In this document: one piece after another, positions 50,656 to 60,012 of the stretch | Numbering within the stretch: position 1 is the first letter of the stretch | How the letters are laid out: every line of letters begins with the position of its first letter | NCBI RefSeq assembly: GCF_014218335.1 | Contig: NZ_AP023367.1 | Span: forward strand, 2,667,501 to 2,731,500 | Reading direction: 5' to 3' | Length of the DNA: 64,000 nucleotides | DNA from: Anaerocolumna cellulosilytica | GTDB lineage: Bacteria > Bacillota > Clostridia > Lachnospirales > Lachnospiraceae | The notes under the pieces: generated by a model | Database searches by the model: none | What the model was told of the DNA's origin: nothing | What the model saw: only the letters and a program-made list of their open reading frames with translations | Made by a program: the position numbers and the translations under genes

Positions 50656-53304
50656 GTGAAACGAATGAACAAAAAAACTTATAGTAAACATAAACTTGAG
50701 GACAACAAACAGATTATAGAACAAACACTCCGTTCTATGGCATATCTGCCAGAAAATATGCTGTTTTCCGATATGGCTAGCACCAAAGAAGGGCTTACAT
50801 TGGAGGCAGTAGCGGGTAAACAAGATGAATATGGAAAAAATGTCATTACTGCTGGCAGCAAGAATACAGTCTTGCATCGATTATTAGACGCCGTGGTTAA
50901 TCCCTTTAACGTGATACTTCTAATAATTGCTGTTATAACTTTTTTTACAGATGTAGTGGCCTCTTCAAGACCTGATTATCTAACGGTTACTATTATTGTA
51001 ACTTTGGTTCTCTTATCCAGTCTGGTGGCATTTGTACAAAGCCAGCGTTCCAATGCAGCTGCTGAAAAACTATCGAAAATGATATCAAATACGGCAGAGG
51101 TATTAAGAGATGGAATATCAATGGAAGTCCCCATGGATGAGATAGTGCCTGGAGACATCATCCGCCTCTCTGCTGGAGATATGCTGCCGGCAGATGTGCG
51201 TTTTTTAACTACGAAAGACACCTTTGTTGCTCAGGCTGCATTAACAGGTGAATCCAATCCCGTAGAAAAATTTAGTGCATTACCACGCAAAGAAGATTGT
51301 AGCTTGACCGACCTGCAAAACATAGGTTTTATGGGAAGTAATATTGTTAGCGGCAGTGCTTTAGCAATTGTCCTTGCTACCGGTAATCATACGTATTTTG
51401 GCTCTATGGCAAAATCATTAACTGGCGATAAAGCCAAAACCAGCTTTGAACGCGGAGTTGATTCTGTGAGTAAGCTTTTAATCCGCATGATGATTATCAT
51501 AGTCCCTATTGTATTTTTAATTAATGGACTTATAAAGGGAGATTGGGCGGGGGCATTACTTTTTTCCATTAGTATTGCCGTCGGACTGACCCCTGAAATG
51601 CTTCCTGTAATTATGACTTCAACCTTGGCTAAGGGTGCTGTTTCCATGTCAAAACATAAAGTCATTGTCCGTACTTTAGGTGCAATACAAACCTTTGGTG
51701 AAATGGACGTATTATGTACCGATAAGACAGGGACATTAACCGAAGATAAAATCATTCTGGAAAAATACATGAATTTACATGGTGAAGATGACCCACGAAT
51801 TTTGCGCCATGCATATCTTAACAGTCATTTTCAAACCGGCCTTAAAAATCTTATTGACATTGCTATTATAGATCGTGCTAATGAAAATGGTCTAGAGGAT
51901 ATGATAGCTGATTATCGCTGTATCGATGAAATTCCATTTGATTTTTCGCGACGCAGAATGAGTGTTGTTTTAATTGATAAAAATGATAAACGCCAGCTTA
52001 TCACTAAGGGAGCTGTAGAAGAAATTTTAGATATATCCTCACATATAGAAATAAACGGTCAAGTTGTACCAATAGATGATAAGACCCGCCGGATTGCTTT
52101 AGCAACTTATGAAGCCCATAATAAAGATGGACTACGAATGATTGCCATTGCACAGAAAAATCAAGTACCCGACAGTGGAGCCTTTTCCGTAGCAGATGAA
52201 CAGGATATGGTTCTAATTGGTTTCATCGGTTTCCTTGATCCACCAAAGGAGAGTGCAAAAACTGCTATAACTGCACTTCGTGAACACGGCGTGCGAACGG
52301 TTGTCCTGACTGGAGACAGTGAAGGCGTTGCCATAAAAGTATGTGGAAAAGTCGGTGTTGATAACTCCAGGGTATTATCTGGACTGGATATTGAAAAAAT
52401 GAGTGATTCCGAGCTTTTAAAGGCGGTTGCTACTTGTGATTTGTTCGCAAAATTATCCCCTTCCCAAAAAGAACGGGTTGTAAAAATGTTTCAAATGGCA
52501 GGGCATACTGTCGGTTATATGGGAGATGGCATAAATGATGCCCCGCCCCTTCGTCAGGCAGATGTAGGCATCTCTGTAGATACTGCTGTTGATATAGCCA
52601 AAGAAACTGCGGATATTATCCTGTTGAAAAAAGACTTAATGGTACTGGAAGAAGGTGTTATCGAAGGTCGTCGTACCTTCGGAAACATTGTTAAGTATAT
52701 AAAGATGGCTGCCAGCGGAAATTTTGGCAATATGATATCCATTATTGCTGCCAGTATATTCCTTCCGTTTTTGCCAATGCTTCCTGTGCAGATTTTAACC
52801 CAAAACTTGCTTTGTGATTTTTCACAGATGGGGATTCCCTTTGACAGCGTGGATGTTGAATACATTAAGAAACCCCGTAACTGGGAAACAAAATCCATTA
52901 AATTATTTATGGCATTTTTAGGACCTGTCAGTTCGGTATTTGATATTCTATGCTTTGCGATTATGTGGTGGATAATAGGAGCAAAAACAGAAGCCTTATC
53001 CCCGTTGTTTCAATGTGGATGGTTTGTATTTGGAACTTTATCCCAGGTAATTGTAATTCACATGATACGTACTGGCAAACTTCCATTTGTACAAAGTAAG
53101 CCTTCCTTACCACTATTTTTCTCCACTTTTATAGTGGTGATTGTAGCATTTGTCATCGGATTCACAGATGTTTCCATAGCACTTGATATGGCAAGTCTGC
53201 CACTTACATTCTTACCCTGGTTGGCTGCAATTCTGGTGGGATATCTGCTATGCGTGCAATTGATAAAATCTTTATATATACGCAAGTATGAAGAATGGAT
53301 GTAA
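50656..53304 (+). CDS. mgtA: Magnesium-transporting P-type ATPase
   Basis: An 882-residue P-type ATPase of the MgtA/MgtB (P3B) group, importing Mg2+. The actuator motif TGES, phosphorylation site Asp356 in CTDKTGTLTED, KGAVEEIL nucleotide-binding segment and GDGINDAPPLRQADVGISVD hinge are present. Ten membrane helices are expected, with the MgtA-like LCDFSQMGIPFDSVD in the C-terminal half. GTG 50656 lies 5 nt after AAGGA and is preferred to ATG 50665. A leader with a small ORF and terminator precedes it. Confidence 0.93.
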   Translation: MKRMNKKTYSKHKLEDNKQIIEQTLRSMAYLPENMLFSDMASTKEGLTLEAVAGKQDEYGKNVITAGSKNTVLHRLLDAVVNPFNVILLIIAVITFFTDVVASSRPDYLTVTIIVTLVLLSSLVAFVQSQRSNAAAEKLSKMISNTAEVLRDGISMEVPMDEIVPGDIIRLSAGDMLPADVRFLTTKDTFVAQAALTGESNPVEKFSALPRKEDCSLTDLQNIGFMGSNIVSGSALAIVLATGNHTYFGSMAKSLTGDKAKTSFERGVDSVSKLLIRMMIIIVPIVFLINGLIKGDWAGALLFSISIAVGLTPEMLPVIMTSTLAKGAVSMSKHKVIVRTLGAIQTFGEMDVLCTDKTGTLTEDKIILEKYMNLHGEDDPRILRHAYLNSHFQTGLKNLIDIAIIDRANENGLEDMIADYRCIDEIPFDFSRRRMSVVLIDKNDKRQLITKGAVEEILDISSHIEINGQVVPIDDKTRRIALATYEAHNKDGLRMIAIAQKNQVPDSGAFSVADEQDMVLIGFIGFLDPPKESAKTAITALREHGVRTVVLTGDSEGVAIKVCGKVGVDNSRVLSGLDIEKMSDSELLKAVATCDLFAKLSPSQKERVVKMFQMAGHTVGYMGDGINDAPPLRQADVGISVDTAVDIAKETADIILLKKDLMVLEEGVIEGRRTFGNIVKYIKMAASGNFGNMISIIAASIFLPFLPMLPVQILTQNLLCDFSQMGIPFDSVDVEYIKKPRNWETKSIKLFMAFLGPVSSVFDILCFAIMWWIIGAKTEALSPLFQCGWFVFGTLSQVIVIHMIRTGKLPFVQSKPSLPLFFSTFIVVIVAFVIGFTDVSIALDMASLPLTFLPWLAAILVGYLLCVQLIKSLYIRKYEEWM

Positions 53305-53339
53305 ACCTACCGCCTTACTAACATTTAACTTATAAATCC

Positions 53340-53397
53340 AACTGTTATAATGCAGATTTATCTAATGAAAAAACCTGCATTATAACAGTTTTTTGTA
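53340..53397. terminator. Bidirectional terminator after mgtA
   Basis: AACTGTTATAATGCAG (53340-53355) and CTGCATTATAACAGTT (53375-53390) form a perfect 16-bp stem followed by TTTTTG. The right arm overlaps the end of the convergent AraC gene. Confidence 0.85.
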
Positions 53398-54228
53398 TTC
53401 GCTGGGAGTGCTTCCCGTAATTGTTTTAAACATTCGTCCAAAATGGGTACTATTTTGATATCCTACCATATGGGCAATTTCTGCTATACTGTATTTGGTT
53501 TCTGAAAGTAATTTTTGAGCTTTTTGGATTCTAATATTGTTTAGGTATTCCACAAAAGAGAATCCCGTTACTTTTTTAAAAGCTCTGCTAAGATGAGCCG
53601 TACTGATAAAAAATTTATCTGCCAGCAAATCAAGTCCAATATCGTTCGTATAGTTATCGTTCATATAGGCTACAACTTCAGCAATCCTTCCATGCAGCTT
53701 ACTTGGGTGTTCGAACTCAGCCGTATCCATCCTGTTATGTAATTTTTCTATCACCAGTAACAAATCTAATAGATAGATTTTTAATGCGATATTATTATCT
53801 ATATCATTTTCTTTTCCTTCTTGAATGATTTTAAAAAAACAGTTATCTAATTGTTTTTTTTCATCTTCTGTAAGCCGTAGTATTCTATAGTCCTTGTGAA
53901 ACACTCTTAAAAGTGGAATTTCAGCGGAATCTATTAAAAAGCCTCCAAAAAAGTCAGGTTCTAATTCAATAATAATTCTCTCGTGAGAATCTGAAAATCC
54001 ATCCATGGTTTTATGAAGAACATTGGAATTAATTAGTATTAAGTCACCCTTTTTTACATTATACACTCTGTCTTGTATGAAATAATTCCTGTCACCATTT
54101 AAAAGGTAATATACCTCATATTTGGTATGATAGTGTTTTTGCTGCATTTGGTAGGGATTTATTCTTTTAATATGTTCTATAAATATATCTTTGTTTCGAC
54201 TTGAAAAATAGACCTTTGCTTTACCCAT
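53380..54228 (-). CDS. AraC family regulator beside the glycoside hydrolase
   Basis: A regulator of 282 residues from ATG 54228 (295 from the upstream ATG). The N-terminal cupin domain has QKHYHTKYEVYYLLNGDRNY and VKKGDLILINSNVLHKT; the C-terminal double HTH has LDLLADKFFISTAHLSRAFK and IAEIAHMVGYQNSTHFGRMF. ATG 54228 is preferred because GATGGAGAAAAT lies just upstream. It is divergent from the GH106-like gene across about 170 bp, so it most likely controls that gene in response to its sugar. Confidence 0.88.
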   Translation of the reverse strand: MGKAKVYFSSRNKDIFIEHIKRINPYQMQQKHYHTKYEVYYLLNGDRNYFIQDRVYNVKKGDLILINSNVLHKTMDGFSDSHERIIIELEPDFFGGFLIDSAEIPLLRVFHKDYRILRLTEDEKKQLDNCFFKIIQEGKENDIDNNIALKIYLLDLLLVIEKLHNRMDTAEFEHPSKLHGRIAEVVAYMNDNYTNDIGLDLLADKFFISTAHLSRAFKKVTGFSFVEYLNNIRIQKAQKLLSETKYSIAEIAHMVGYQNSTHFGRMFKTITGSTPSEYKKLL

Positions 54229-54400
54229 ATTTTCTCCATCTGCTTGTCCTAAATTCGTTAACATCAAAATATGTTGACATTATATAAAAAAAGTCATGAA
54301 ATGTATACTCATTATAACGTATTTTGATATAAAATTATAGATACTTATGATGAAACCAAATTTATGGCTTTCTCAATACTAGATAAAGGAGTTAAGTACA

Positions 54401-56881
54401 TTGAATAATATGATACAAAAGTTTCTTAACCCGGAGGATGAGTATTCCCCTATACCTTTTTGGTTCTGGAACGATACCCTTACAGAAGCAGAATTACGAA
54501 GACAGATTCAAGACTTTAACGAAAAGGGAGTAAAAGGCTTTGTTATCCATCCCAGAATAGGTATTCCACATGAAATCGAATATTTATCAGACCATTTTAT
54601 GGAATTCGTAGCCTTTGCTGTAAAAGAGGCAGATAAACTTGGCATGAAAGTTGTACTTTATGATGAAGCAATGTATCCATCCGGTTCAGCACATGGTATG
54701 GTAGTTCAAAAAAATCCTGACTATGCAAGCAAAGCTCTAAAAATGACTGAATATAAAGGTAATGGAGAAATAAAGATAGCATTTGATGAGGCGGAATTTT
54801 ATAAAATAGTTTCCGTACAGGCTGTTAAGAAAGCTTCTGAAGCTGAGATAGTACCGGAAAGCATTACCCTGCTCAAGCCTGAAAAATATGAAATTTCCTT
54901 TATACCAGAAGATGATTCTGACTGGTCCGTACTAGTATTTTCAGAGACCTTTACAAATGGGCATATAAGGGGCATCCATTTCGGTGAAGATGATGGAGAA
55001 CCGAATGCGCCAGCCTCCAGTGACTTACTTAATCCCGATGCCATGAAGGAATTTATTAAACTTACACATGACAGATACTATCAAGTATTAAGTGAGTACT
55101 TTGGTAATACAATCATCGGGATGTTTACGGACGAACCTTGTATTATGGGAAGAGGCATTGCTAGGGGATTAAAGCCCTGGACCGGAGGATTTTTATCCTA
55201 TTACCAAAGGCAAGGAAACAGTGAACTTGATTTACCTTACCTATGGTTTCAGGCAGGTGAATTAACCGAGCAAAAACGAAGAAACTATGATGAGGCTATT
55301 AATCTGCGAATGGAAGAGGCGTATTACCAACCGATATTTGAATGGTGTGATACTCATAATATTGCCCTAACCGGACACCCCCACGAGAGTGACGATATTG
55401 GTTTCCTCAAATATTTCCATATACCCGCTCAGGATGTTGTTTGGAGATGGGTGGCACCAGAGAATAATCTGGCACTAGAAGGCCAGCACAGTACTATGGC
55501 TAAATGCAGCTCTGACAGTGCTAGACATAGAAATAAGAGACGCAACGGAAATGAATGTTTTGCCTGCTGTGGAAAAGATGGTATTGAATGGGCCTTTACT
55601 GCGGATGATATGAAATGGTATATGGACTGGCTATTCGTAAGAGGTGTTAATTTATTATATCCTCATGCATTTTTCTATTCCGTTGATGGTCCCAGAAGAA
55701 GCGGAGAGCGTCCGCCGGATGTAGGACCTAATAATATTTGGTGGCCACACTATAACCAGATTTCCAGTTACATAAAAAGAATGAGCTATCTAATGACAGA
55801 TAGTTTCAATACCGCACAGGTTGCCGTATTATGCAGTGCCCACCAGCTGCCTTGGCAAATCGTAAAACCTTTATATGAAAATCAAATAGAATTTAATTAC
55901 CTGGAACAAGAACTGTTGCTTTCTGAACATTGCAGAATTGATAATTCATGTATAAAGATTGCACAGCAAGCTTATAAAATACTGGTAATTGAGGATAGCA
56001 GCCTAATAGATGCAAAAACACAGTTAAAACTTGAGGAGTTTGTTTTAAACGGCGGAAAAGTTGTGATTTACAATCCTAAAGTAAAAATGTTTCCTGCACA
56101 ATGGGGAATATCCATCTATGCCCTTGATGAAGTAGTTCAAAAAATCGATGAACTGATTATAAGAGAGGTCAAAGTAGCGAAACCGGCAAAAGATTTAAGA
56201 GTGACTCATATCCTAAAAGATACTGCTGAATTTTACCTGTTTGTCAATGAAGGCGAAGAGGACATAGATACGCAGGCAGTATTAAAAGCAACCGGAGCGG
56301 TCGAACACTGGGATGCCTGGGCGGGCGTTATTAAAGAACCAGGAATTGTAGAAAATGTTTATGCTGATTCCATAACGATAAATCTTAACGTTAAGCGAAG
56401 AGAGTCTAAAATAATAAGAATTGATAATAAAAAACCGGCAGTAAGGAATCTTTTATTAGAAAAGAATAGACGAATGGATACCCTCTTACTAGATAAGCAT
56501 TGGGTTATGGGTAATAACTCCAGTAAAACGATAGAATTAGATTGCCTCCTTCCTTGGAATACATTTGAAGGACTAGAATATTACTCCGGTACTATGATAT
56601 ATCAGAATTCCTTCACTTTACAAGAATTACCGGCAGGAAAAATAGTAGAACTCCATCTTGGAGAAGTATGCGAAATTCCATGCATTACTGTAAATGGAAT
56701 TGATTTAGACACTAAACTATGGTCTCCTTATAATTATGATATTACAAACTATGTTAAAGAAGGAGAGAATCGCCTTACCATCTGTATTACTAATACACTG
56801 GCAAATAGATTTAATAACCTGAGTCTGAAATCTGGTTTGCTTGGCCCTGTTAAAATTAACTTTAGCCAACTTTATACCTAG
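54401..56881 (+). CDS. Large glycoside hydrolase, GH106-like (possible alpha-L-rhamnosidase)
   Basis: An 826-residue cytoplasmic protein. The N-terminal half resembles the catalytic barrel of GH106-type enzymes: PIPFWFWNDTLTEAELRRQI, GVKGFVIHPRIG, LYDEAMYPSGSAHG and GMFTDEP. The C-terminal 150 residues look like a jelly-roll carbohydrate-binding domain (LHLGEVCEIPCITVNGIDLD). GH106 contains alpha-L-rhamnosidases, which would feed the rhamnose pathway at 3-21 kb, but the family call is from remembered motifs and could be a neighbouring uncharacterised group. It starts with TTG behind AAAGGAG. A divergent AraC gene controls it. Confidence 0.68.
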   Translation: MNNMIQKFLNPEDEYSPIPFWFWNDTLTEAELRRQIQDFNEKGVKGFVIHPRIGIPHEIEYLSDHFMEFVAFAVKEADKLGMKVVLYDEAMYPSGSAHGMVVQKNPDYASKALKMTEYKGNGEIKIAFDEAEFYKIVSVQAVKKASEAEIVPESITLLKPEKYEISFIPEDDSDWSVLVFSETFTNGHIRGIHFGEDDGEPNAPASSDLLNPDAMKEFIKLTHDRYYQVLSEYFGNTIIGMFTDEPCIMGRGIARGLKPWTGGFLSYYQRQGNSELDLPYLWFQAGELTEQKRRNYDEAINLRMEEAYYQPIFEWCDTHNIALTGHPHESDDIGFLKYFHIPAQDVVWRWVAPENNLALEGQHSTMAKCSSDSARHRNKRRNGNECFACCGKDGIEWAFTADDMKWYMDWLFVRGVNLLYPHAFFYSVDGPRRSGERPPDVGPNNIWWPHYNQISSYIKRMSYLMTDSFNTAQVAVLCSAHQLPWQIVKPLYENQIEFNYLEQELLLSEHCRIDNSCIKIAQQAYKILVIEDSSLIDAKTQLKLEEFVLNGGKVVIYNPKVKMFPAQWGISIYALDEVVQKIDELIIREVKVAKPAKDLRVTHILKDTAEFYLFVNEGEEDIDTQAVLKATGAVEHWDAWAGVIKEPGIVENVYADSITINLNVKRRESKIIRIDNKKPAVRNLLLEKNRRMDTLLLDKHWVMGNNSSKTIELDCLLPWNTFEGLEYYSGTMIYQNSFTLQELPAGKIVELHLGEVCEIPCITVNGIDLDTKLWSPYNYDITNYVKEGENRLTICITNTLANRFNNLSLKSGLLGPVKINFSQLYT

Positions 56882-56965
56882 ACTTTAGATACTGGGGATT
56901 TATACCATGAATCATACCTATCTTTATTCAAATACGTATCATTCATGGTATTTTTTTACGCATGC

Positions 56966-57568
56966 TTAACTTAAGTATTTATCCTTATTTTTATCTATTT
57001 TCTTGCTTTTTATAAGGCAGATACCTTGTGTCATAGTCCCCATCGGGCAATAGACACACCATGAACGAGGCTTAAACAGCAGCATTGTCACAAACCCAAG
57101 TACGGTAGAGGTTAGCATTACACTGTAAAAGCCAAAAGCAAATTGGGCTACTCCATCAGGTACCATAGAAGTATTAGCCCAGTGCCAGGGAAGCTTAAAC
57201 ACCCATAATAGAGTAACCACCTTGCTTATGTTAGCACCCTGAAAGACAAGATAAGTTGCATATAGCATTACTCCAAACATAGTCATAAAAAATGCCAAAA
57301 AACCATAGCGGAACCATTTGGATTTTAAAAACTTCGGAGGAGCTTTTTTTCTGGATAATAAAAGATTGCCACCTAGAAGTTCAAAGAGCTGTCCCCGCCC
57401 GCAATAACGATTGCAATATGCCTTATTTCCCTTACTCACTGCAATTAATAAGGGAGTTAAAAAGCAGATTACTCCCAGCCATGCAAAGAGGATGTTAAAA
57501 AATCCCAACGTAAGATAAATAACAGAAACTATCCATAGATATTCATACCATTTCCTTTGCTTTTTCAT
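56966..57568 (-). CDS. NapH-like membrane Fe-S protein
   Basis: A 200-residue polytopic membrane protein with about four helices. It carries two cysteine motifs, CNRYCGRGQLFE and CVYCPMGTMTQG, as in NapH/CcoG-type quinol- or ferredoxin-linked proteins. It probably moves electrons between the membrane and the ferredoxin encoded upstream; the acceptor is unknown. The start is ATG 57568, 15 nt after the leader P3 hairpin; the longer frame runs into the leader element. Confidence 0.8.
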   Translation of the reverse strand: MKKQRKWYEYLWIVSVIYLTLGFFNILFAWLGVICFLTPLLIAVSKGNKAYCNRYCGRGQLFELLGGNLLLSRKKAPPKFLKSKWFRYGFLAFFMTMFGVMLYATYLVFQGANISKVVTLLWVFKLPWHWANTSMVPDGVAQFAFGFYSVMLTSTVLGFVTMLLFKPRSWCVYCPMGTMTQGICLIKSKKIDKNKDKYLS

Positions 57569-57679
57569 ATTTACACCCATTGCATATCGCAGGTTTACCT
57601 GCGATATCGCCACAAATAATACAGGTTGAAAGAATCGCTAAGTGGCATCCTTTCTATACTTTTATATTTTCCTTCAACC
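57569..57679 (-). repeat. Long-form leader element (copy 5), best-preserved
   Basis: On the minus strand P1 is GGTTGAAGGAA/TTCTTTCAACC. The loop carries ATAGAAAGGATGCCACTTA. GCCAC (complement 57642-57646) can pair with GTGGC (complement 57609-57613). P3 is ATATCGCAGG/CCTGCGATAT (57598-57607 and 57584-57593), a perfect 10-bp stem. GCAATGGGTGTAAAT leads to ATG. It lies inside the ferredoxin-NapH operon. Confidence 0.82.
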
Positions 57680-57728
57680 TTAGATCCCTTCTGCGGCCAT
57701 TACCGCGTATGTTTCTTTACATTTTTCT

Positions 57729-57932
57729 TTACACTTCTGTCCTTATACGTATGGAAATCACTTCCGCCGGACAATTTTTTGCACATTTTCCACAGCCAAC
57801 ACATTTGTCTTCATCTACTACTGCAGTAATTCCCAAGGGAACCGTCACAGCGTGTAAAGGGCAATACTTAATGCAATTTCCACACGCCACACACTCTTCA
57901 CCAACTACAGCAGTTCTTTTCCCTTTCAACAT
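57729..57932 (-). CDS. 2[4Fe-4S] ferredoxin
   Basis: A 67-residue ferredoxin with two cluster motifs, CVACGNCIKYCPLHAV and CVGCGKCAKNCPAEVI. ATG 57932 follows GGTGGTG by 6 nt; in-frame TTG and GTG codons upstream are less likely. It is followed by the NapH-like gene on the same strand, so they probably form an electron-transfer pair. Confidence 0.9.
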   Translation of the reverse strand: MLKGKRTAVVGEECVACGNCIKYCPLHAVTVPLGITAVVDEDKCVGCGKCAKNCPAEVISIRIRTEV

Positions 57933-58130
57933 ATTTAACACCACCAATCAATTTATTTCTATTAGAATATACGTTTTATTCTGGATTTTGTAAGTGACCA
58001 TATCACAGATAAAAAATCCGAAATAACCTATAGAATTCATAGAATAGTTACATCATAAACCGTAGACTTTTAAACCTATTTGTAGTAAACTGAGGAATAT
58101 TCTTTAGCTAATAAAATGACAGGAGTACCA

Positions 58131-58160
58131 ATGAAATCATATGAAAAAATATCATTTTAG
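58131..58160 (+). CDS. Possible 9-codon upstream ORF
   Basis: ATG 58131 has the only good ribosome site here (CAGGAG, 6 nt upstream) but reads MKSYEKISF and stops, overlapping the start of the next gene in another frame. It may cause translational coupling, or may reflect a frameshift. Confidence 0.35.
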   Translation: MKSYEKISF

Positions 58161-58590
58161 ATTTTCAGCTAGTGCATTATCAGCAATTATACTCATCCTG
58201 GTGCCCAATATACTTTGGATGGTATATCCACCCAAAAACAACACATTGGCCGAGTTTGCCACCAGTACAGCGGTAGAAGTAATCATGTCTGTCAGCCGCG
58301 GGCTGCTACTTGTTATCTTGTTATTTCTGCAACCAGCCAAACAACCCTGTTTAAGACGGAGTAAGTTTTATTTCTTTTTTATGGGTATTTGTTTAGTTAT
58401 ATATTATATATCCTGGATATTTTATTATTTAGATAAAACATCCCCATATATGTTTCTTGGCATGGCCGTATTCCCAAGCATTTTTTTTGTTCTTTTTGCA
58501 TTATGGAAGAATAACCTGCTTGGATTAATACCTGGATGCTTGTTTGCCCTCTTGCATATAGGCTCTTCCTTTCAATACTACTTTTCATAA
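58141..58590 (+). CDS. Four-helix membrane protein of unknown function
   Basis: A 149-residue hydrophobic protein with about four membrane helices (9-28, 50-65, 82-102, 108-145). It begins MKKYHFRFSASALSAIILIL. I do not recognise the family. Its start codon lies about 15 nt from the only ribosome site, and an in-frame stop at 58132-58134 excludes earlier starts. Translation probably depends on reinitiation after the short upstream frame. Confidence 0.65.
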   Translation: MKKYHFRFSASALSAIILILVPNILWMVYPPKNNTLAEFATSTAVEVIMSVSRGLLLVILLFLQPAKQPCLRRSKFYFFFMGICLVIYYISWIFYYLDKTSPYMFLGMAVFPSIFFVLFALWKNNLLGLIPGCLFALLHIGSSFQYYFS

Positions 58591-58695
58591 TTCTTTTATC
58601 GTTCTACAACTTGTATTTTTTACCATTTGTCCGCATATACCTCATTCATTTTCGACTTATAATGTCATTTCTTTTTGCAATATGTCGAATTTTAT

Positions 58696-58724
58696 TTGAA
58701 TTCGACAATAATTTTTGGTATAAT
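58696..58724 (+). promoter_or_regulatory. Promoter of the PocR-domain receptor gene
   Basis: TTGAAT (58696-58701), 17-nt spacer, TATAAT (58719-58724). A leader of about 80 nt follows with a GCAGGGA/TCCCACTGC hairpin, then GGATAGGAGCATTT and the ATG, resembling the 3' module of the leader family. Confidence 0.7.
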
Positions 58725-58813
58725 ATACCTAGGCAAAGGGGCGTTTTTATTTACTTAGCTTATGAAGAAAAATACTAAAGCAGGGATATTTCCCACTGCG
58801 GATAGGAGCATTT

Positions 58814-59881
58814 ATGACAAACCATATCGAAAGAAACGATGAAAAGAATACGGATAATAACAGAATGGATAATCTTACTTTAACAGATATTATCAGTGTA
58901 GAGTTTTTACAGAAGTTTCAAGATGCTTTTTCCAAGGCAATAGGAGTCGCAAGTTTAACTACAGATAGTAACGGAACCCCAATCACCGACGCTTCTAATT
59001 TTACCGATTTTTGCATGAAACTTTCCAGACAATCGAAGGAGGGTTTAAGAAGATGCAAAGAAAGTGATGCATACGGCGGTATGGAAAGTGCCAGAACTGG
59101 CAAACCAGCAGTATACTATTGTGGAAGTGGTTTAATGGACTTTGGTGCACCTATTATGATTAACGGGAAGCAGATTGGCTCCATTTTGGGTGGACAGGTT
59201 TTACCAGAAGCACCGGATCACGAGAAATACGTTAAAATTGCGGGGGAAATTGGTGTTAACCCGGAGGAATTCTTAAAAGCTCTGGAGGATGTAAAAATTG
59301 TTCCTGAAGAACAGCTAAAAGCGGCGGCCGATCTTTTATTTATCGTAACAAGTGAAATATCAAGGATGGGGTATCAACGTTTCATCCTTAACAATATTGT
59401 TAAACACTTATATGACAGTGTAACTGAAATGATGGCAACCGTAGAAGAGTTAACTGCTACTGCTACAAACGTGACCGAATATCAAGCTCAGTTGAATAAA
59501 GAAATCCAAAATGTAAATACTGTTTCCGGTAAAATAGATCAGTTATCTGGTACTATTAAAGGCTTAGCCAACCAGACTAAAATGTTAGGCTTAAACGCTT
59601 CGATTGAAGCCGCCAGAGCAGGCGAAGCCGGAAAAGGGTTTGCCGTAGTTGCAAAAGAAATTAACCGTATGTCTGACGGTTCTAAACAAGCAGTTGACAA
59701 TATCCAGCAATTCACGTCACAAATTAGTGATTCCGTAACAGCCACCTTGTCCATGAGTGCCTCAACACTGGACATTACTAAACAACAGGAGGAGGCTATG
59801 AAAAATATTGTTGAATTTGTAAATGAAATTGTGGAAATGACTGAAACCCTTAACCATCTTGCCAATGTAAACCAATCCTGA
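58814..59881 (+). CDS. Soluble chemoreceptor with PocR sensor domain
   Basis: A 355-residue cytoplasmic protein. Residues about 20-185 form a PocR domain ([60 protein letters not shown]). The C-terminal part is a short methyl-accepting signalling domain with tip [20 protein letters not shown]. There are no membrane helices. PocR domains are named after the Salmonella propanediol regulator and are thought to bind small diols or related compounds. It may therefore report on internal propanediol from the BMC pathway; that is inference. ATAGGAG precedes the ATG. Confidence 0.88.
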   Translation: MTNHIERNDEKNTDNNRMDNLTLTDIISVEFLQKFQDAFSKAIGVASLTTDSNGTPITDASNFTDFCMKLSRQSKEGLRRCKESDAYGGMESARTGKPAVYYCGSGLMDFGAPIMINGKQIGSILGGQVLPEAPDHEKYVKIAGEIGVNPEEFLKALEDVKIVPEEQLKAAADLLFIVTSEISRMGYQRFILNNIVKHLYDSVTEMMATVEELTATATNVTEYQAQLNKEIQNVNTVSGKIDQLSGTIKGLANQTKMLGLNASIEAARAGEAGKGFAVVAKEINRMSDGSKQAVDNIQQFTSQISDSVTATLSMSASTLDITKQQEEAMKNIVEFVNEIVEMTETLNHLANVNQS

Positions 59882-60012
59882 AATTACTTTTCTGGATTTT
59901 TGAATATTTATATGTTATACTCAATAAAACTATAATATAGTGTTTAGTGCCTATTCCGGTACTTATTAACTCATAAAATAAGCTGTCAGGCTTGTGAGGA
60001 ATGGAGGTTATA

